DNA of 64,000 nt from Crossaster papposus (taxonomy: Eukaryota > Echinodermata > Asteroidea > Velatida > Solasteridae), in the NCBI GenBank assembly GCA_037893245.1, contig JBAIAA010000526.1:1-64000 (forward strand). The letters run 5' to 3'. Numbering within the stretch: position 1 is the stretch's first letter; the number at the start of each line of letters is the position of its first letter. Under the pieces are notes generated by a model that was not told the origin of the DNA, did not search any database, and worked only from the letters and a program-made list of their open reading frames with translations. The position numbers and the translations under genes were made by a program. This document shows positions 22,357-33,329 of the stretch, one piece after another.

Positions 22357-22503
22357 CTTTCCATGTGCAGGAATAACATGATCATACACTCACTGATAAT
22401 TGTCTAGAAATCTATGGTACGTTACTGATAATCATATCCATACACTTATTCTAAATCATACCAGCATATTACCTTGTGCGTGTACTTGGCACTCATACTA
22501 GTC

Positions 22504-23373
22504 ATGTCTGCTTCGGACGATGAGAGCAATCCCGATGTACCCGCACCGCCTGAACCACCTCCACCCCTGCATGTTGTAAGTCTCAAGATCCCACCTTTCT
22601 GGGCGAGTGACCCCCACATATGGTTTGCTCAGGTGGAAGCCCAGTTCTTGACCCGTGGAATTGTACAGGAGTCGACGAAATATGCACACGTCATCTCCTC
22701 TCTGCAGCCCGAGGTGGCGCAAGAAGTGCGAGACCTGCTCATATCCCCGCCGAAGGACAAACCGTACACCACTCTCAAAGAAACTTTGATTAAGCGAACA
22801 TCTGCTTCAGAACAGAGGCGCGTCCAACTTCTTCTCAACGAAGAGGTTCTTGGCGATCGCAAGCCTTCTCAACTCTTACGCCGGATGCAACAGCTTTTGG
22901 GTGGATGCCAGATAGAAGCCGGCATCCTACGTCAGCTGTTCCTACAACGTCTGCCACCCAACATTCGTCTGATCCTAACATCAGCTAGCGACTCTACCAC
23001 AGTCGATGATCTCGCCATTCTAGCCGACCGACTGGTTGAGACGCATGTACCAGCTATCTCGCAAGTCTTGTCTCGATCCGAAACACACGACATCAAAGAG
23101 CAACTGGCGCAACTAACACAGCAAGTTAGTTCCCTTCAAGTTCAATTGGAGCGCCAACGTTCTCACTCGAGCTCTCGTTCCCGCTCTCGTGGCCCACCCA
23201 GAAATCGTGGTCGTGCAGCTACTCCCAACGCAGTTGGAGGACAAAATGGCTCTACCACTTCGTCCAGCACACATTGTTGGTATCATGCACGATTCCAAGA
23301 CAAAGCTCACAAATGTGTACCACCCTGCAGCTATGGTGACGACCATCAGGGAAATGCACCTCCCAGGGGGTAG
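22504..23373 (+). CDS. gag: Gypsy-A Gag polyprotein
   Basis: A 289-codon frame from ATG at 22504 (MSASDDES) to TAG at 23371-23373. I chose this start because the frame upstream has no ATG. Proline-rich N-terminus, then [21 protein letters not shown], the usual capsid entry of animal Gypsy elements, then a helical capsid region with [11 protein letters not shown] and [11 protein letters not shown] basic SR-rich stretch (about residues 220-240) precedes a Cys/His end ([20 protein letters not shown]). Gag forms the particle that houses reverse transcription. The frame is intact. Pol lies in the -1 frame and overlaps its end. Confidence 0.9.
   Translation: MSASDDESNPDVPAPPEPPPPLHVVSLKIPPFWASDPHIWFAQVEAQFLTRGIVQESTKYAHVISSLQPEVAQEVRDLLISPPKDKPYTTLKETLIKRTSASEQRRVQLLLNEEVLGDRKPSQLLRRMQQLLGGCQIEAGILRQLFLQRLPPNIRLILTSASDSTTVDDLAILADRLVETHVPAISQVLSRSETHDIKEQLAQLTQQVSSLQVQLERQRSHSSSRSRSRGPPRNRGRAATPNAVGGQNGSTTSSSTHCWYHARFQDKAHKCVPPCSYGDDHQGNAPPRG
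23349..23355 (+). promoter_or_regulatory. candidate -1 ribosomal frameshift site (GGGAAAT)
   Basis: G GGA AAT in the gag frame fits the X XXY YYZ slippery pattern. It lies 16 bases before the gag stop, and the -1 frame is open from it through protease and RT to 25124. No downstream pseudoknot was proved. Confidence 0.55.
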
Positions 23374-25124
23374 GTGCGGCGCTTCCCACTGGGCGAGACA
23401 GCAGCCGCCTGTTTTATGTCATGGACAAGTTCTCTAACCACAGGTTCTTAGTAGACACCGGTGCAGCGGTGAGTGTGTTTTCCCCCAATTCAACGGAGCG
23501 GCGTAACAGCTCGTCCCTTGCCCTGCAGGCTGCCAATGGTACCCCTATCCCCACCTACGGACAGCGTTCCTTAGCGCTAGACTTCGGACTCCGTCGGACT
23601 TGCAGATGGGTATTCATACTTGCCGATACTCCTACTCCAATTTTGGGGGCCGACTTTCTGAGGCATTTTGCTCTGCTAGTCGACGTGGCAAAGCAGCAAC
23701 TCATTGACACTACTACTCACCTGGTCGTAAAAGGAGTCAACTCCTTAGAAATGCCTGTCAGCCCAGTCTTCTCTACACCATTCCCAAGTCCATATGATAT
23801 CGTCCTCCAGGATTTCCCAGAGATTACACAGCCATTGTGTAAGGAAACGCCATTGAAGCATGATGTCACTCACCACATCTTGACCAAAGGACCACCAGCC
23901 AAGGCTCGTCCTCGCCGTCTGGCACCCGACCGCTTAAAGATTGCCAAGCAAGAGTTTGATCATATGCTTGAGTTGGGCATAGTACGTGCATCAGACAGCA
24001 CTTGGTCCTCTCCCTTGCATCTTGTACCGAAGAAGTCACCTGGAGACTGGCGTCCTTGTGGCGATTACAGGTCTCTCAATCGAGTGACCCTGCCCGATCG
24101 TTACCCAATCGCTCACCTTCAGGACTTTGCGGCAAATCTTAAAGGCAAGACCATTTTCAGCAAGGTTGACTTGATACGGGCATATCACCAGATCCCAGTA
24201 GAACCAGAGGACGTGTGCAAGACAGCCATCATCACTCCTTTTGGACTTTTCGAATTTGTAAAGATGCCATTTGGGTTGCGAAATGCAGCACAGACTTTCC
24301 AACGGTTTATTGACCAAGTGGTCCGCGGCCTTCCGTTCGTCTACACATATATAGACGACATATTGGTTGCCAGTGAGACCCCTGCACAACACGAAGAGCA
24401 TCTCCGTTTGCTGTTCACCAGACTCCATCAATACGGCGTCGTCATCAATCCGAGCAAATGCATGTTCGGAGTTTCCGAGCTCAGTTTCCTTGGCCATCAC
24501 GTCGATGCCCAGGGAATTCAGCCACTACCAGCAACAGTTGAAGCCATTCGCAACTTCCCTCAGCCGACTTCATACAAGCGACTTCGGAGTTTCCTTGGTT
24601 TGGTCAACTTTTACCGTCGATTTGTCCCCAACTGTGCTGATATCCTTGCTCCTCTGACCAACCTACTTGGCAAACAGCAAAAAGGATCCCGAAAACCACT
24701 GGTCTGGACAACAGAAAGCAGCACAGCCTTCACTGACGTCAAGGATGCTTTGTCTCACGCAACCATGCTTGCTCATCCCAGTATTGACGCTCCCATTAGC
24801 CTTATGACTGATGCTTCTGACGTAGCTGTGGGTGGAGTACTCCAGCAACTCACTGACAACTACTGGCAACCCATAGCATTTTACTCTCACAAGCTCCTCT
24901 CTGCCGAGACGAAGTACAGTGCTTTCGGTCGTGAACTCCTCGCCGTCTACTTGACTATTAAGCATTTTCGACACATGTTGGAAGGGCGACAGTTCTGCGT
25001 GTTCACGGATCACAAGCCTTTGATACACGCCTTCCACGCCAAGCCAGACCGACACAATCCACGGGAAATCAGACACTTAATTGGACCTGATCTCGCAGTA
25101 TACCACGGATCTAAGGCATGTTAA
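23349..25124 (+). CDS. pol: Gypsy-A Pol, first part: protease, RT, RNase H
   Basis: The frame is open in the -1 register from the slippery site; the first ATG is at 23421. The protease has [13 protein letters not shown] (catalytic DTG) and [10 protein letters not shown]. The RT has [38 protein letters not shown] and the YIDD catalytic motif, then the connection [12 protein letters not shown]. RNase H starts at [12 protein letters not shown] with [17 protein letters not shown] and FTDHKPLIH. Soon after REIRHL the frame slips by one base near 25080 and stops at 25124, while the +1 frame carries RNase H to integrase. All catalytic motifs seen are intact, so this single shift is the main visible defect, unless it is a sequencing error. 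Confidence 0.9.
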   Translation, partial: GKCTSQGVGAALPTGRDSSRLFYVMDKFSNHRFLVDTGAAVSVFSPNSTERRNSSSLALQAANGTPIPTYGQRSLALDFGLRRTCRWVFILADTPTPILGADFLRHFALLVDVAKQQLIDTTTHLVVKGVNSLEMPVSPVFSTPFPSPYDIVLQDFPEITQPLCKETPLKHDVTHHILTKGPPAKARPRRLAPDRLKIAKQEFDHMLELGIVRASDSTWSSPLHLVPKKSPGDWRPCGDYRSLNRVTLPDRYPIAHLQDFAANLKGKTIFSKVDLIRAYHQIPVEPEDVCKTAIITPFGLFEFVKMPFGLRNAAQTFQRFIDQVVRGLPFVYTYIDDILVASETPAQHEEHLRLLFTRLHQYGVVINPSKCMFGVSELSFLGHHVDAQGIQPLPATVEAIRNFPQPTSYKRLRSFLGLVNFYRRFVPNCADILAPLTNLLGKQQKGSRKPLVWTTESSTAFTDVKDALSHATMLAHPSIDAPISLMTDASDVAVGGVLQQLTDNYWQPIAFYSHKLLSAETKYSAFGRELLAVYLTIKHFRHMLEGRQFCVFTDHKPLIHAFHAKPDRHNPREIRHLIGPDLAVYHGSKAC

Positions 25125-26577
25125 AGGCAAGGACAACGTCGTTGCTGACACATTATCTCGTCCTGAGGTTGACGCTCTCTACACTGACACCGTGGTTGAT
25201 TTTGAACGACTGTCAGCCGATCAGAAAGATGACACCGAGTTGCAGACAGAATTGCAAAACCCTACTACTAGTCTTGTTCTCCAGACGCTTCCACTGATTA
25301 CCACTGGAGGTAGTATCATCTGCGACACATCAACCGGCACCCCTCGACCGTTTGTGCCCAAGAGACACAGGCGTGCAGTATTCAATGCCCTACATGGTCT
25401 TTCCCACCCAGGGATTCGCGCAACCCAGCTGACCGTCACTTCTCGTTTTGTCTGGCCTGGAGTCAAGAAGGACATCCGCAAGTGGGCACAGTCATGTGTT
25501 CAATGTCAGAAGTTTAAGGTTCACCGACACATTAAAGCCCCACTTGGCACCTTCAGTTCTCCAGATGCGCGATTTGAGCATGTCCATATCGACTTGGTTG
25601 GACCTTTACCCACCTCCAATGGTTATACTTACCTCTTCACGTGTGTGGATAGATTCACGCGATGGCCAGATGCCATCCCCATTTCAGACATTACAGCGGA
25701 AACAGTCGCGAAAGCTTTTGTGGAGCGGTGGATTTCCGTTTTTGGTACTCCTGCTACGATTACTACTGATCGTGGTGGACAGTTCGAGTCTCACCTGTTT
25801 TCAGAACTCACAAAGTTGCTAGGCACCTCGAGACTTCGCACTACATCCTACCATCCAGCCTCTAACGGGCTCGTGGAACGTTTCCACCGGACTCTCAAAG
25901 CTGCCTTAAAGGCACACGAAGACCCTCAGCGATGGACAGAGTTCCTCCCTTTGACCCTTCTTGGCATCAGATCTACAGTCAAATCTGATTTGAACTGCTC
26001 GCCAGCAGAACTGGTTTTCGGAACTACTCTACGTTTACCTGGACAGTTTGTGACCCCCGATCAGTCGTCCACAACACTGGACCCTGGCAGATACGTTGAC
26101 AGGTTGCGCCAACACATGCGTAACATCTCTCCATCTCGTACCAGAGCTCAGCCGGTCAAGGTCCAGATGCCTACAGGTCTCACTCAAGCCGCATTTGTCT
26201 TTGTGAGAGTTGACTCAGTGCGGAAGCCCCTACAACAACCATATACTGGCCCCTTCCGAGTTTTGAAGAAGACGGATAAATTCTTCACGCTTTCCATTAA
26301 AGGAAGGAAGGAGAACATTAGTGTGGATCGCCTCAAAGTGGCGTATGTTGAGCCACCTTCCTCACCCTCATCAGGACCAGTAGCAGATGTAAACCTTGCA
26401 CCACCTGCCAGTATTCCTTCTGCTACCCCTGCTGCAGCCCCAGTGCCACCCTCTGCGACATCCACGCTGCCTGCCGACTCTCCATCTGCGAGCAGTCCTC
26501 CTGAGCAACCACGAGTCACTCGTTCAGGAAGACACGTGCATTGGCCCAAACGCCACGTGCAAGTCATGCAAATTTAA
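25081..26577 (+). CDS. pol: Gypsy-A Pol, second part: RNase H end and integrase
   Basis: A frame of 498 codons in the +1 register relative to the upstream pol part. It starts with the end of RNase H ([17 protein letters not shown]). The integrase follows: zinc site H...H in ALHGLSHPG and C-x2-C in CVQCQ; catalytic Asp in HIDLVGPLP, Asp in [10 protein letters not shown] and Glu in [10 protein letters not shown]. After the core come the LPGQF segment, a chromodomain-less [15 protein letters not shown] fold and a Pro/Ser/Ala-rich tail ending at 26577. The integrase inserts the cDNA into the chromosome. The domain appears intact but is cut off from RT by the frame slip near 25080. Confidence 0.9.
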   Translation: MDLISQYTTDLRHVKGKDNVVADTLSRPEVDALYTDTVVDFERLSADQKDDTELQTELQNPTTSLVLQTLPLITTGGSIICDTSTGTPRPFVPKRHRRAVFNALHGLSHPGIRATQLTVTSRFVWPGVKKDIRKWAQSCVQCQKFKVHRHIKAPLGTFSSPDARFEHVHIDLVGPLPTSNGYTYLFTCVDRFTRWPDAIPISDITAETVAKAFVERWISVFGTPATITTDRGGQFESHLFSELTKLLGTSRLRTTSYHPASNGLVERFHRTLKAALKAHEDPQRWTEFLPLTLLGIRSTVKSDLNCSPAELVFGTTLRLPGQFVTPDQSSTTLDPGRYVDRLRQHMRNISPSRTRAQPVKVQMPTGLTQAAFVFVRVDSVRKPLQQPYTGPFRVLKKTDKFFTLSIKGRKENISVDRLKVAYVEPPSSPSSGPVADVNLAPPASIPSATPAAAPVPPSATSTLPADSPSASSPPEQPRVTRSGRHVHWPKRHVQVMQI

Positions 26578-26929
26578 TGTTCTCAAATTCATTTGTCCAA
26601 TGTAGTGCCAATACCCATTACTTCATGCATATTCACAAATTGTAATGCATATTGCATTTGCCAAATTACCTCTTTACAATTTGTTTATTGTTCAATTGCC
26701 ACATATCTCTAATCCAGTACTTGATTATGGTTCTACAAGTACACGTACAGGGTTTAATAGCTGTGGTTAAATGCATAATTTCCATCTATATTGATTTTTG
26801 TGTCAAGTACTGAGCAATGTCAATACATGCCCATATCCTTGTATAATGTTTATGATGCAACTGCAAGTAGCAATACTGTCCAAATTACAGGTCTGATTAT
26901 TAGCATCATTAACTTTCGTGCTATTCTTT

Positions 26930-29580
26930 GTGAAATCCAATCCAATCCAAAAGATATTTGATATAGCGCCTTTTCCTTGCAGTTACAAAGCGCTGCACAC
27001 ACGCTCCACAATGTTTGGGCCACTTAAAACAAAAGTTAGACACTTCTCAGAGATCAGTAAAGTATATGTAGGCTGGTAATAAGTAATTTCTAGCAGAATA
27101 GATGTGACTTGAGTAGTTTCTTGAACTGGTCAACAGATGAGGCCGTCTGCACAGCAGTAGGTAGTTGGTTCCACAGTTTTGCAGCAACCGATGGAAAAGA
27201 CAATTCACCAGCACGTTTCTTAGAGAGACGCTGAGTGAGCCAGATGGATGATGATGAGCGGGTATTTCGGACTCGAGGACGACGAACCAAGCAGTCAGCT
27301 ATGTACGGGGGACATCGGTGGTTGAGAGACTTGTAGACCAGTAGTAGGATCTTAAAAGCTATTCTCTGTCGTACAGGCAGCCAATGGAGTTCAAGTCGAA
27401 GAGGTTGTATGTGAGTCCGAAGAGGAGCAGCGAAGACAAGCCTTGCTGCTGAGTTTTGGAGTCTCTGAAGGCTATCAAGGTCCCTCTGGCTGAGAACACT
27501 GAAGAGACTGTTGCAGTAGTCTAGTCTGGAAAGGACAAGAGCCCTTGCCGCAGCGTGGCATGTTGACTTATCAATAAACCGCCTCACCCTCCACAGGTTA
27601 CGTAGGTGGTACTTGATGCTTCTGCTGAGAAGGTTGACATGAAGACTTAAGTTCACAGATGGTTCAAGTGTTACTCCCAGATTGCGGATGGACTTACATG
27701 GTTGGAAGGATTTCTCACCAATCATCAGTTTGACATCGTTCATTAGATGGGATGACCGATGATGCGGTGAAGCAGAGACAAAAAATTCAGTCTTGCCATC
27801 GTTGAGTTTGAGCTTGTTCGCATTCATCCAACGCTGAATTTCAGCGATACAGCTACTGAGTCTGCCAAGCGCAGCATCAATTGCAACTGGATCAGTTGGG
27901 TCAAACATCACGTAGATCTGAATGTCATCTGCATACATGTGAACGAATACTCCATGAGCCCGAAGAATATCACCAATGGGACGAATGTAAAGGGTGAAAA
28001 ACAAGGGTCCGATGACAAAACCTTGTGGAATTCCATGTGGCAATCTACAAGCTTTCGAAAGCTGACCAGAGATTAGAACATGGCTGTTTCGGTCTTCAAG
28101 GTATGAATGGATAAGCTTGAGAGCGAGACCTGTAATACCAAAATGGTCTTCAAGACGATTCAGCAGAATCTTATGGTCCACTGTGTCAAACGCAGCGGAC
28201 AAGTCAAGCAGCACCATCATTACTCCTTTCTGACTGTCAATGGCTTGAAGTAAATCCGTCTGAATCTTAAGTAGTGCTGTTTCAGTGCTATGGTGTTCTT
28301 TGTATGCCGATTGCATAGGCTCAGCAAGTCCATTATCCTGGATGTGCTCAGTAAGTTGTCTAAGCATTATTCGCTCGATAATCTTAGACCGAAATGGTAT
28401 ATTTGATACAGGGCGATAGCTCCGCAGATCATTTCTATCCAGTGACGCTTTCTTGATGACTGGTAACACTAGCGCCTCTTTGAGATCTGTAGGAAAGACA
28501 CCACTAGACAGAACCTGGTTCGTAAGATGAACAAGTTCAGGAAGTACAACTCTCAGATGTTTCTTCAACAGCCATGTTGGTAGAGGGTCAAGGGAGCAGC
28601 TCTTTGAGGATGAACGTTTGATGATATTCTCCACTTCACTCTCAGATACTTCAGCGAACTCTCGGAACCGAAGACCTATCCCCTGATTACAGCAAGATGT
28701 GAACATTGGATCGGGGTCGTTGGCATCAAGTTCATTCCGAATCTTCAAGACTTTATCAGTGAAGAAGTTGGCGAATCTGTCTGCTAATGCAGCTGGCAAG
28801 TCATGTACAGGAAGAACCTTTTCATTGGTGTTCAGTAACCTATTCAGTACTTGGAAGGCAGTCTTTGGAGTACACTCCTCAAGAGCACAGGTGAAGTATT
28901 CACACTTGGCCATGGTGATGCACTTTTTGACATGAAGTTTTGCAGCTTGGAAAGCGCTCAAATTCACATCGGTCTTGTGTTTTCCCCACCGCCTTTCACA
29001 TCGGCGGCGTTCACGGCGTGAATCCCCTATTGTCGAGTTATACCACCTGGGCCTGCGACGAGCCTTGATGATGACTGTCTTCATGGGAGCAGTAGAGTCA
29101 AGAGTCTCCTGGACGGCAGAGTCGAATTCCGATACGATCTTATTGAGAGGACATTCATCAGCAGTCCCATTATTAGCTTTAGGAACATCAAGTTTAGCCG
29201 CGAGCTCAGAGGCAAATTTAGAGTGATCCATGTCTTTGAAGTTCCTGTATGATATTTTTGTTGATATCAACTCAGGATGAGACACTCTTAGAGAAGCACA
29301 TACCACGTGGTGATCAGAGATATGATTGACGTGAACTTTGTAGTTCATCAAACTATCACCATCAACACGAGTGATGATAGGGTCAAGTGTATGTCCCAAC
29401 CTGTGTGTTGGCCCCGAGATGTTCTGTACAAGACCATTTGCAGAGAGTGAAGATAGAACATGAGCCACGTCTGATTTCCCTGGAATATCAAAATGAATAT
29501 TCATATCACCCATCAGCACAAGCATACCTGGCAGCAGACTTGCAGCATCAATAAAGTTGTCAAAACAGCGCCGTACATAA
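26930..29580 (-). mobile_element. LINE (CR1/L2-group), 5'-truncated, inside Gypsy-A
   Basis: The 3' end (minus strand) has an AGCGCTATATCAAAT-like segment and an ATTGG repeat tail (plus strand tccaatccaatccaa, 26936-26950). The 5' end is lost inside the endonuclease near 29580. It occupies the non-coding space between Gypsy-A pol and its 3' LTR, so it inserted after Gypsy-A or travels with that lineage. Confidence 0.85.
27090..29525 (-). CDS. LINE ORF2-like protein: endonuclease (partial) and reverse transcriptase
   Basis: 811 uninterrupted codons. It opens within the endonuclease (VLMGDMNIHFD, then HISDHHVV, the catalytic SDH). The RT begins at CSLDPLPTWLLKK and has RSYRPVSNIPF, LLDLSAAFDTVDH, GIPQGFVIGPLFF (motif B, with F where S/G is usual) and the catalytic YADDIQ. 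It ends with the thumb and LDYCNSLF, LHWLPVRQRI and FKKLLKSHLF, as in CR1/L2 proteins. The enzyme nicks target DNA and copies its own RNA in place. The N-terminal half of the endonuclease is missing because of 5' truncation, so the copy is not expected to move. Confidence 0.9.
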   Translation of the reverse strand: MLVLMGDMNIHFDIPGKSDVAHVLSSLSANGLVQNISGPTHRLGHTLDPIITRVDGDSLMNYKVHVNHISDHHVVCASLRVSHPELISTKISYRNFKDMDHSKFASELAAKLDVPKANNGTADECPLNKIVSEFDSAVQETLDSTAPMKTVIIKARRRPRWYNSTIGDSRRERRRCERRWGKHKTDVNLSAFQAAKLHVKKCITMAKCEYFTCALEECTPKTAFQVLNRLLNTNEKVLPVHDLPAALADRFANFFTDKVLKIRNELDANDPDPMFTSCCNQGIGLRFREFAEVSESEVENIIKRSSSKSCSLDPLPTWLLKKHLRVVLPELVHLTNQVLSSGVFPTDLKEALVLPVIKKASLDRNDLRSYRPVSNIPFRSKIIERIMLRQLTEHIQDNGLAEPMQSAYKEHHSTETALLKIQTDLLQAIDSQKGVMMVLLDLSAAFDTVDHKILLNRLEDHFGITGLALKLIHSYLEDRNSHVLISGQLSKACRLPHGIPQGFVIGPLFFTLYIRPIGDILRAHGVFVHMYADDIQIYVMFDPTDPVAIDAALGRLSSCIAEIQRWMNANKLKLNDGKTEFFVSASPHHRSSHLMNDVKLMIGEKSFQPCKSIRNLGVTLEPSVNLSLHVNLLSRSIKYHLRNLWRVRRFIDKSTCHAAARALVLSRLDYCNSLFSVLSQRDLDSLQRLQNSAARLVFAAPLRTHIQPLRLELHWLPVRQRIAFKILLLVYKSLNHRCPPYIADCLVRRPRVRNTRSSSSIWLTQRLSKKRAGELSFPSVAAKLWNQLPTAVQTASSVDQFKKLLKSHLFC

Positions 29581-30027
29581 TGTTACTCACTAGAACCTTT
29601 TGAGAGCGTGATAACAAAATGGTGCATCAAGTTATAACTTACTTTTTCAAATTTTCGTACCCTCCATCACCAGTTTTAGTTAGTGCAGGAGAAATGTTAA
29701 ATATCTTGCAGTCATCTCTCATGTTTAATCTCTCGTTTGATTGCAATGGTTATTTCCACAAACAATTCTCAAGTATTTTTTCCAATGTGTTTAGTCATGT
29801 GAAGTGTTTTCACAAATTATTCATGACTTGATACCATAGGTATTTCAAACCATTTGCCAGCACAGTGCTAGTATTTTATATAATGTTACGTTTTCTACGA
29901 ATTTACAGTTTGTTTTTTTTTTGGTTTTTTTTCTAATAATTTTTTTGTTTGTTTTTAACTAAATGTATCTAAAATATGTAAACTTGTATTTTGTCGCCCC
30001 TCAGAGGTTTATACCACTTCAGGTCTA

Positions 30028-30039
30028 ACGGGGGGTTGA
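30028..30039 (+). other. Gypsy-A polypurine tract
   Basis: acggggggttga ends directly at the 3' LTR (30040); a G-rich purine tract in the place expected for plus-strand priming. Confidence 0.7.
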
Positions 30040-31418
30040 TGTAGCAACCAGGCACAATTATTAGCCTTTTTCTTAAACTAAATCCAATATTTAATCATAC
30101 AATAATAATCTTAGCAAAATGTTTATTCTAAATCACCCCAGAAGTGTTGTCCTGCGAAATCAGTTTTGTACACTGTTTCATGAATATGTATTCACGTCCA
30201 ATGGCTTAACCAATCAGAGTTCGAATTAGTATTCCTGTCTGGGGTCTTTTTCTCGTGTAAAAGTGTGCGTTTTTCGCGCTCACTCTCTCGCCTGACCTAT
30301 GTATCAGAGTTAACTTCAATGTTGTTTTCCTCTGCCGATTTAACGAATTGTATGAGTTTATCATACCTTGTTCACACTAAATTTTGCTACTAAGCTTCGT
30401 GTAGTGAACCAGTGATTAGTTTGTGTATATTACGACAGCTAAGTCGCCTCAAGAAAGTGACATTCTAACTGTTTTGGAACACCGTGTTTTCTTGAGCATT
30501 TGACCTGCGACGCCATCTTTGGTGTTCACCACATGCGTGCGTGGCAACAGTATTAGCGTATCGTCGTGCAGCACGCGCCGACTGTACTGGGGACTACTGT
30601 TGTGAATTGGACAACATACCAGGACGACTTCAACGTCTAGAATACAGTACAGACAGTATTTCTCGCTCAGCTCCATTCCGGATTCTGGCCCAGCTAGCCT
30701 ACTACTGAATCATCAGCGGACGCTTACTGTTTCGCCTGTCCAGTTTTCCGTCAGCAGCCTCGTCCTGTTTTGCAGCGGTCACGAACAGTCGCGACGCGTG
30801 AGAGAGCAGTTTTTACGCCGACGTCACACCGCGGAGTTCCTGACCTTTTCGCAATCGAGAGACCGCTACTTCCAGTTCCACTGTGGACTTTTCGTTCAGC
30901 AAAGTTTCGTCGCAGAACACTTACAGTTACACTCTACGTCCCCACTCGAGAGCACCGATTAGTTGTTTATCTCAAATGTGTATAACGTTTTCAATTGTAT
31001 TTTAGATCTTTTGTATACTGATTCGTAAATCATTTTGAATTGATAATCACTTAATCTGTGCGCATTATTGCATTGAATTGGTCAACAGAAGCCAGACCAA
31101 TTTTGGTACTTCATTTGAGGAGTATTTACTTGCTAATGCTAATACTATAGTGTGATTTATCCTTTGTCATTGTTTTGTGTGGCAAAGGGTGTGTTGTTTT
31201 TGTATAATCAACACTGTAGAAGAGATTTAAATTTACTAGATTAAATTACTTTGAATTGTTCATGTGTGCCTGATCATTTAATTTCTTGCACGTGGGATCG
31301 CACAGTAAAGCGTAGGGTTCCTTCTTATAATTTTGTTTGATCGATTCCTTTCCATTTTCCCCATTTTGGAGGCATCCTATTTTGAATCGGTTCTCCCTTT
31401 AGAAAACATATCCCTACA
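30040..31418 (+). repeat. Gypsy-A 3' LTR
   Basis: 1379 bp, same TG...CA ends as the 5' LTR. The 8-bp length difference is a CT-rich insertion after 'tttttcgcgctc' near 30281-30289. Otherwise essentially identical. Confidence 0.95.
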
Positions 31419-31422
31419 ACGC

Positions 31423-32875
31423 CACTTGTCAACATCGGTTAGGGTCTGTATTTCAGCAACACGGGTGCCAACAAACACCTTATACCGTCAGGATTCTGAT
31501 TTTAGCCAGGTGAGGACAGTAGTGGAGTCACTCCACATGGTAACATCGTTGAGAGAAAGAGTCAACTCTTTCTGGATGAGATCAGCTAATTGGGCACCTG
31601 CTAAGGCTGCAGAGAGCTCTAGACGAGGCATCGAGAGTTGCCGTTTGGGGGCAACACGGGACCTGGCCATGATGAAGCTAACGTGGACGCTGTGTTCTTC
31701 ATCTTCTGTTCGCAGGTAAGCCACAGCTCCGTAAACTCTCTCCGAAGCATCATCGAAAATGTGAAGTTGGCGATGAGCAGCCTCTGTCTTGATCTTTTGG
31801 GGTGTGTAGCATCTGTTTAGCTTTACTCCAGTCAGAGTTTACTCCAGTCAGGTGGGGAAGTTTACTTTCCCAGGCTTGCCACTGGGTTTTGATACCACCC
31901 GGCCCAAGTTCATCATCCCAGTTGCGCTTTGTCTTCCACAGGTCTTGGACAATAACTCTTGCTCGAGCTGTGAACGGAGTTAGGTACCCTACGGGGTCGT
32001 ACTGGCTCGCAAGAATTGTATACATATTCCTCATGTTGAGGCAGTCATAGCTGATGGGTCTATGGCGGTACAGCAAGGCATCTGAGCTGCATTCCCACAT
32101 CAGTCCAAGTGTGGCTTCAGTGGAGTCCGTCTCCCCTAAGGTTAACCACACCTCACAGCCATCGGAACGATCAGCTGGTGGGAGATCTTCCATCACTGCA
32201 GGAATGTTGCTAGCCCAATGTCGTATTTCAAAACCACCGTCCGTTAGCAACTCTCGCATCTTCTGGACGATGATTTTAGCGTCTTCTTTTACTGGTAGGC
32301 TCTCCAAACAGTTGTCGACATAAAAGTACTTGTCGACTGCCTTTGCAACCTCAGGGTAGTCCTTCTCATGGTCAGAGGCGTGCTTCCTCAGAGCAAATAT
32401 AGCACAGCAGGGACTACAGGTTGAGCCAAAGGTAAGGACCTGCCATTCATATATGTCTGGCTCGACGTCAACTCGTAGGTTGCGCCACAGGAAGCGGAAG
32501 AGGCATCGGTCCTCTGGTAGCAGGCGTACTTGATGAAACATCGCTTTGATGTCTCCTGAGATTGCGACAGCATGTTGTCTGAAGCGGAGTAGTACACCTA
32601 TGAGGGATGCACCAAGGGTTAGTCCTGGCAGGAGGTGCTCATTAAAGGACTTGGTTGTTGTATCGGAATGAACAGTTGAATACTAGTCGATACTTTCCAT
32701 TGTGGTGTACTGTGTGATGGGGGATAAACCAAGACTCTTCGGACTTGGCTGCTTCATCTTTTGTTATGATCCTAACGTGGCCCGCATCGACCAACTTGGA
32801 GATCAGCTCGTTGTGTTTTTGAGCAAGGTGTGGGTGTTTGTCAAGTAGACTGGTTTGATTTTGAGAAAATATGAC
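31423..32875 (-). pseudogene. BEL/Pao reverse transcriptase and RNase H start
   Basis: The minus frames 32642-32875, 31750-32541 and 31488-31724 follow each other with frame changes between them. The first has LVDAGHVRIITKDEAAK, SWFIPHHTVHH and YRLVFNCSF (RT fingers). The second has MFHQVRLLPEDRCLFRFLWR, TFGSTCSPCCAIFALRKHA and the BEL-type catalytic YVDNCLES, then GFEIRHWASN and ASQYDPVGYLTPFTARAR. The third has PRLELSAALAGAQLAD and TMWSDSTTVLTWL, the RNase H region. A stop codon follows close to the Gypsy-A junction. The reading is broken by frameshifts near 31735 and 32600 and by the insertions on both sides. Confidence 0.9.
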
Positions 32876-33329
32876 TGCATGAGGCATTTATGAGGAAAAG
32901 CAAACAAATAGGTGATTCTGAACGGTAATTGTATGCTGAATATATTGTTTGTGTTTCTCAAAATTGTCTAATTAGGTCAGTAATTAAGGTCAAAGGTCAG
33001 TAAGTGCAATTTTCATTTTTTTACAAGAAATTGTTTATTTTCCTTTTTTTATACAATGGTTCAAATCATTTTGCAATTTCTCTTATAATAAATCACGCAC
33101 AGCATATCAAAATATCTAAAATAATGGAAATTGTTAAAGAATTATTCACTTCCTTTTGCGAATATCTCCGTAACCATTGAACTTTCTCTCCAAAGGATGA
33201 GTTTGTACCTGTTTTTCACACCTAAATGCCTTTTTGATCGGTGTTCTCTGGCTGATTTACATTGTTTTGGGTATTGAGAGACAGGAATATGGTATTTGGT
33301 TTCATAAATTATTATAATTAGGACAGTAA

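Larger units (their letters stand above)
20965..31418 (+). mobile_element. Ty3/Gypsy LTR retrotransposon, complete (Gypsy-A)
   Basis: Two nearly identical LTRs, a primer-binding site, gag, pol and a polypurine tract in order on the plus strand. The target duplication ACGC is at 20961-20964 and 31419-31422. It is inserted in antisense into the RNase H region of BEL/Pao. A LINE (about 26930-29580) sits between pol and the 3' LTR. The LTR similarity shows a very recent insertion. Confidence 0.95.
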
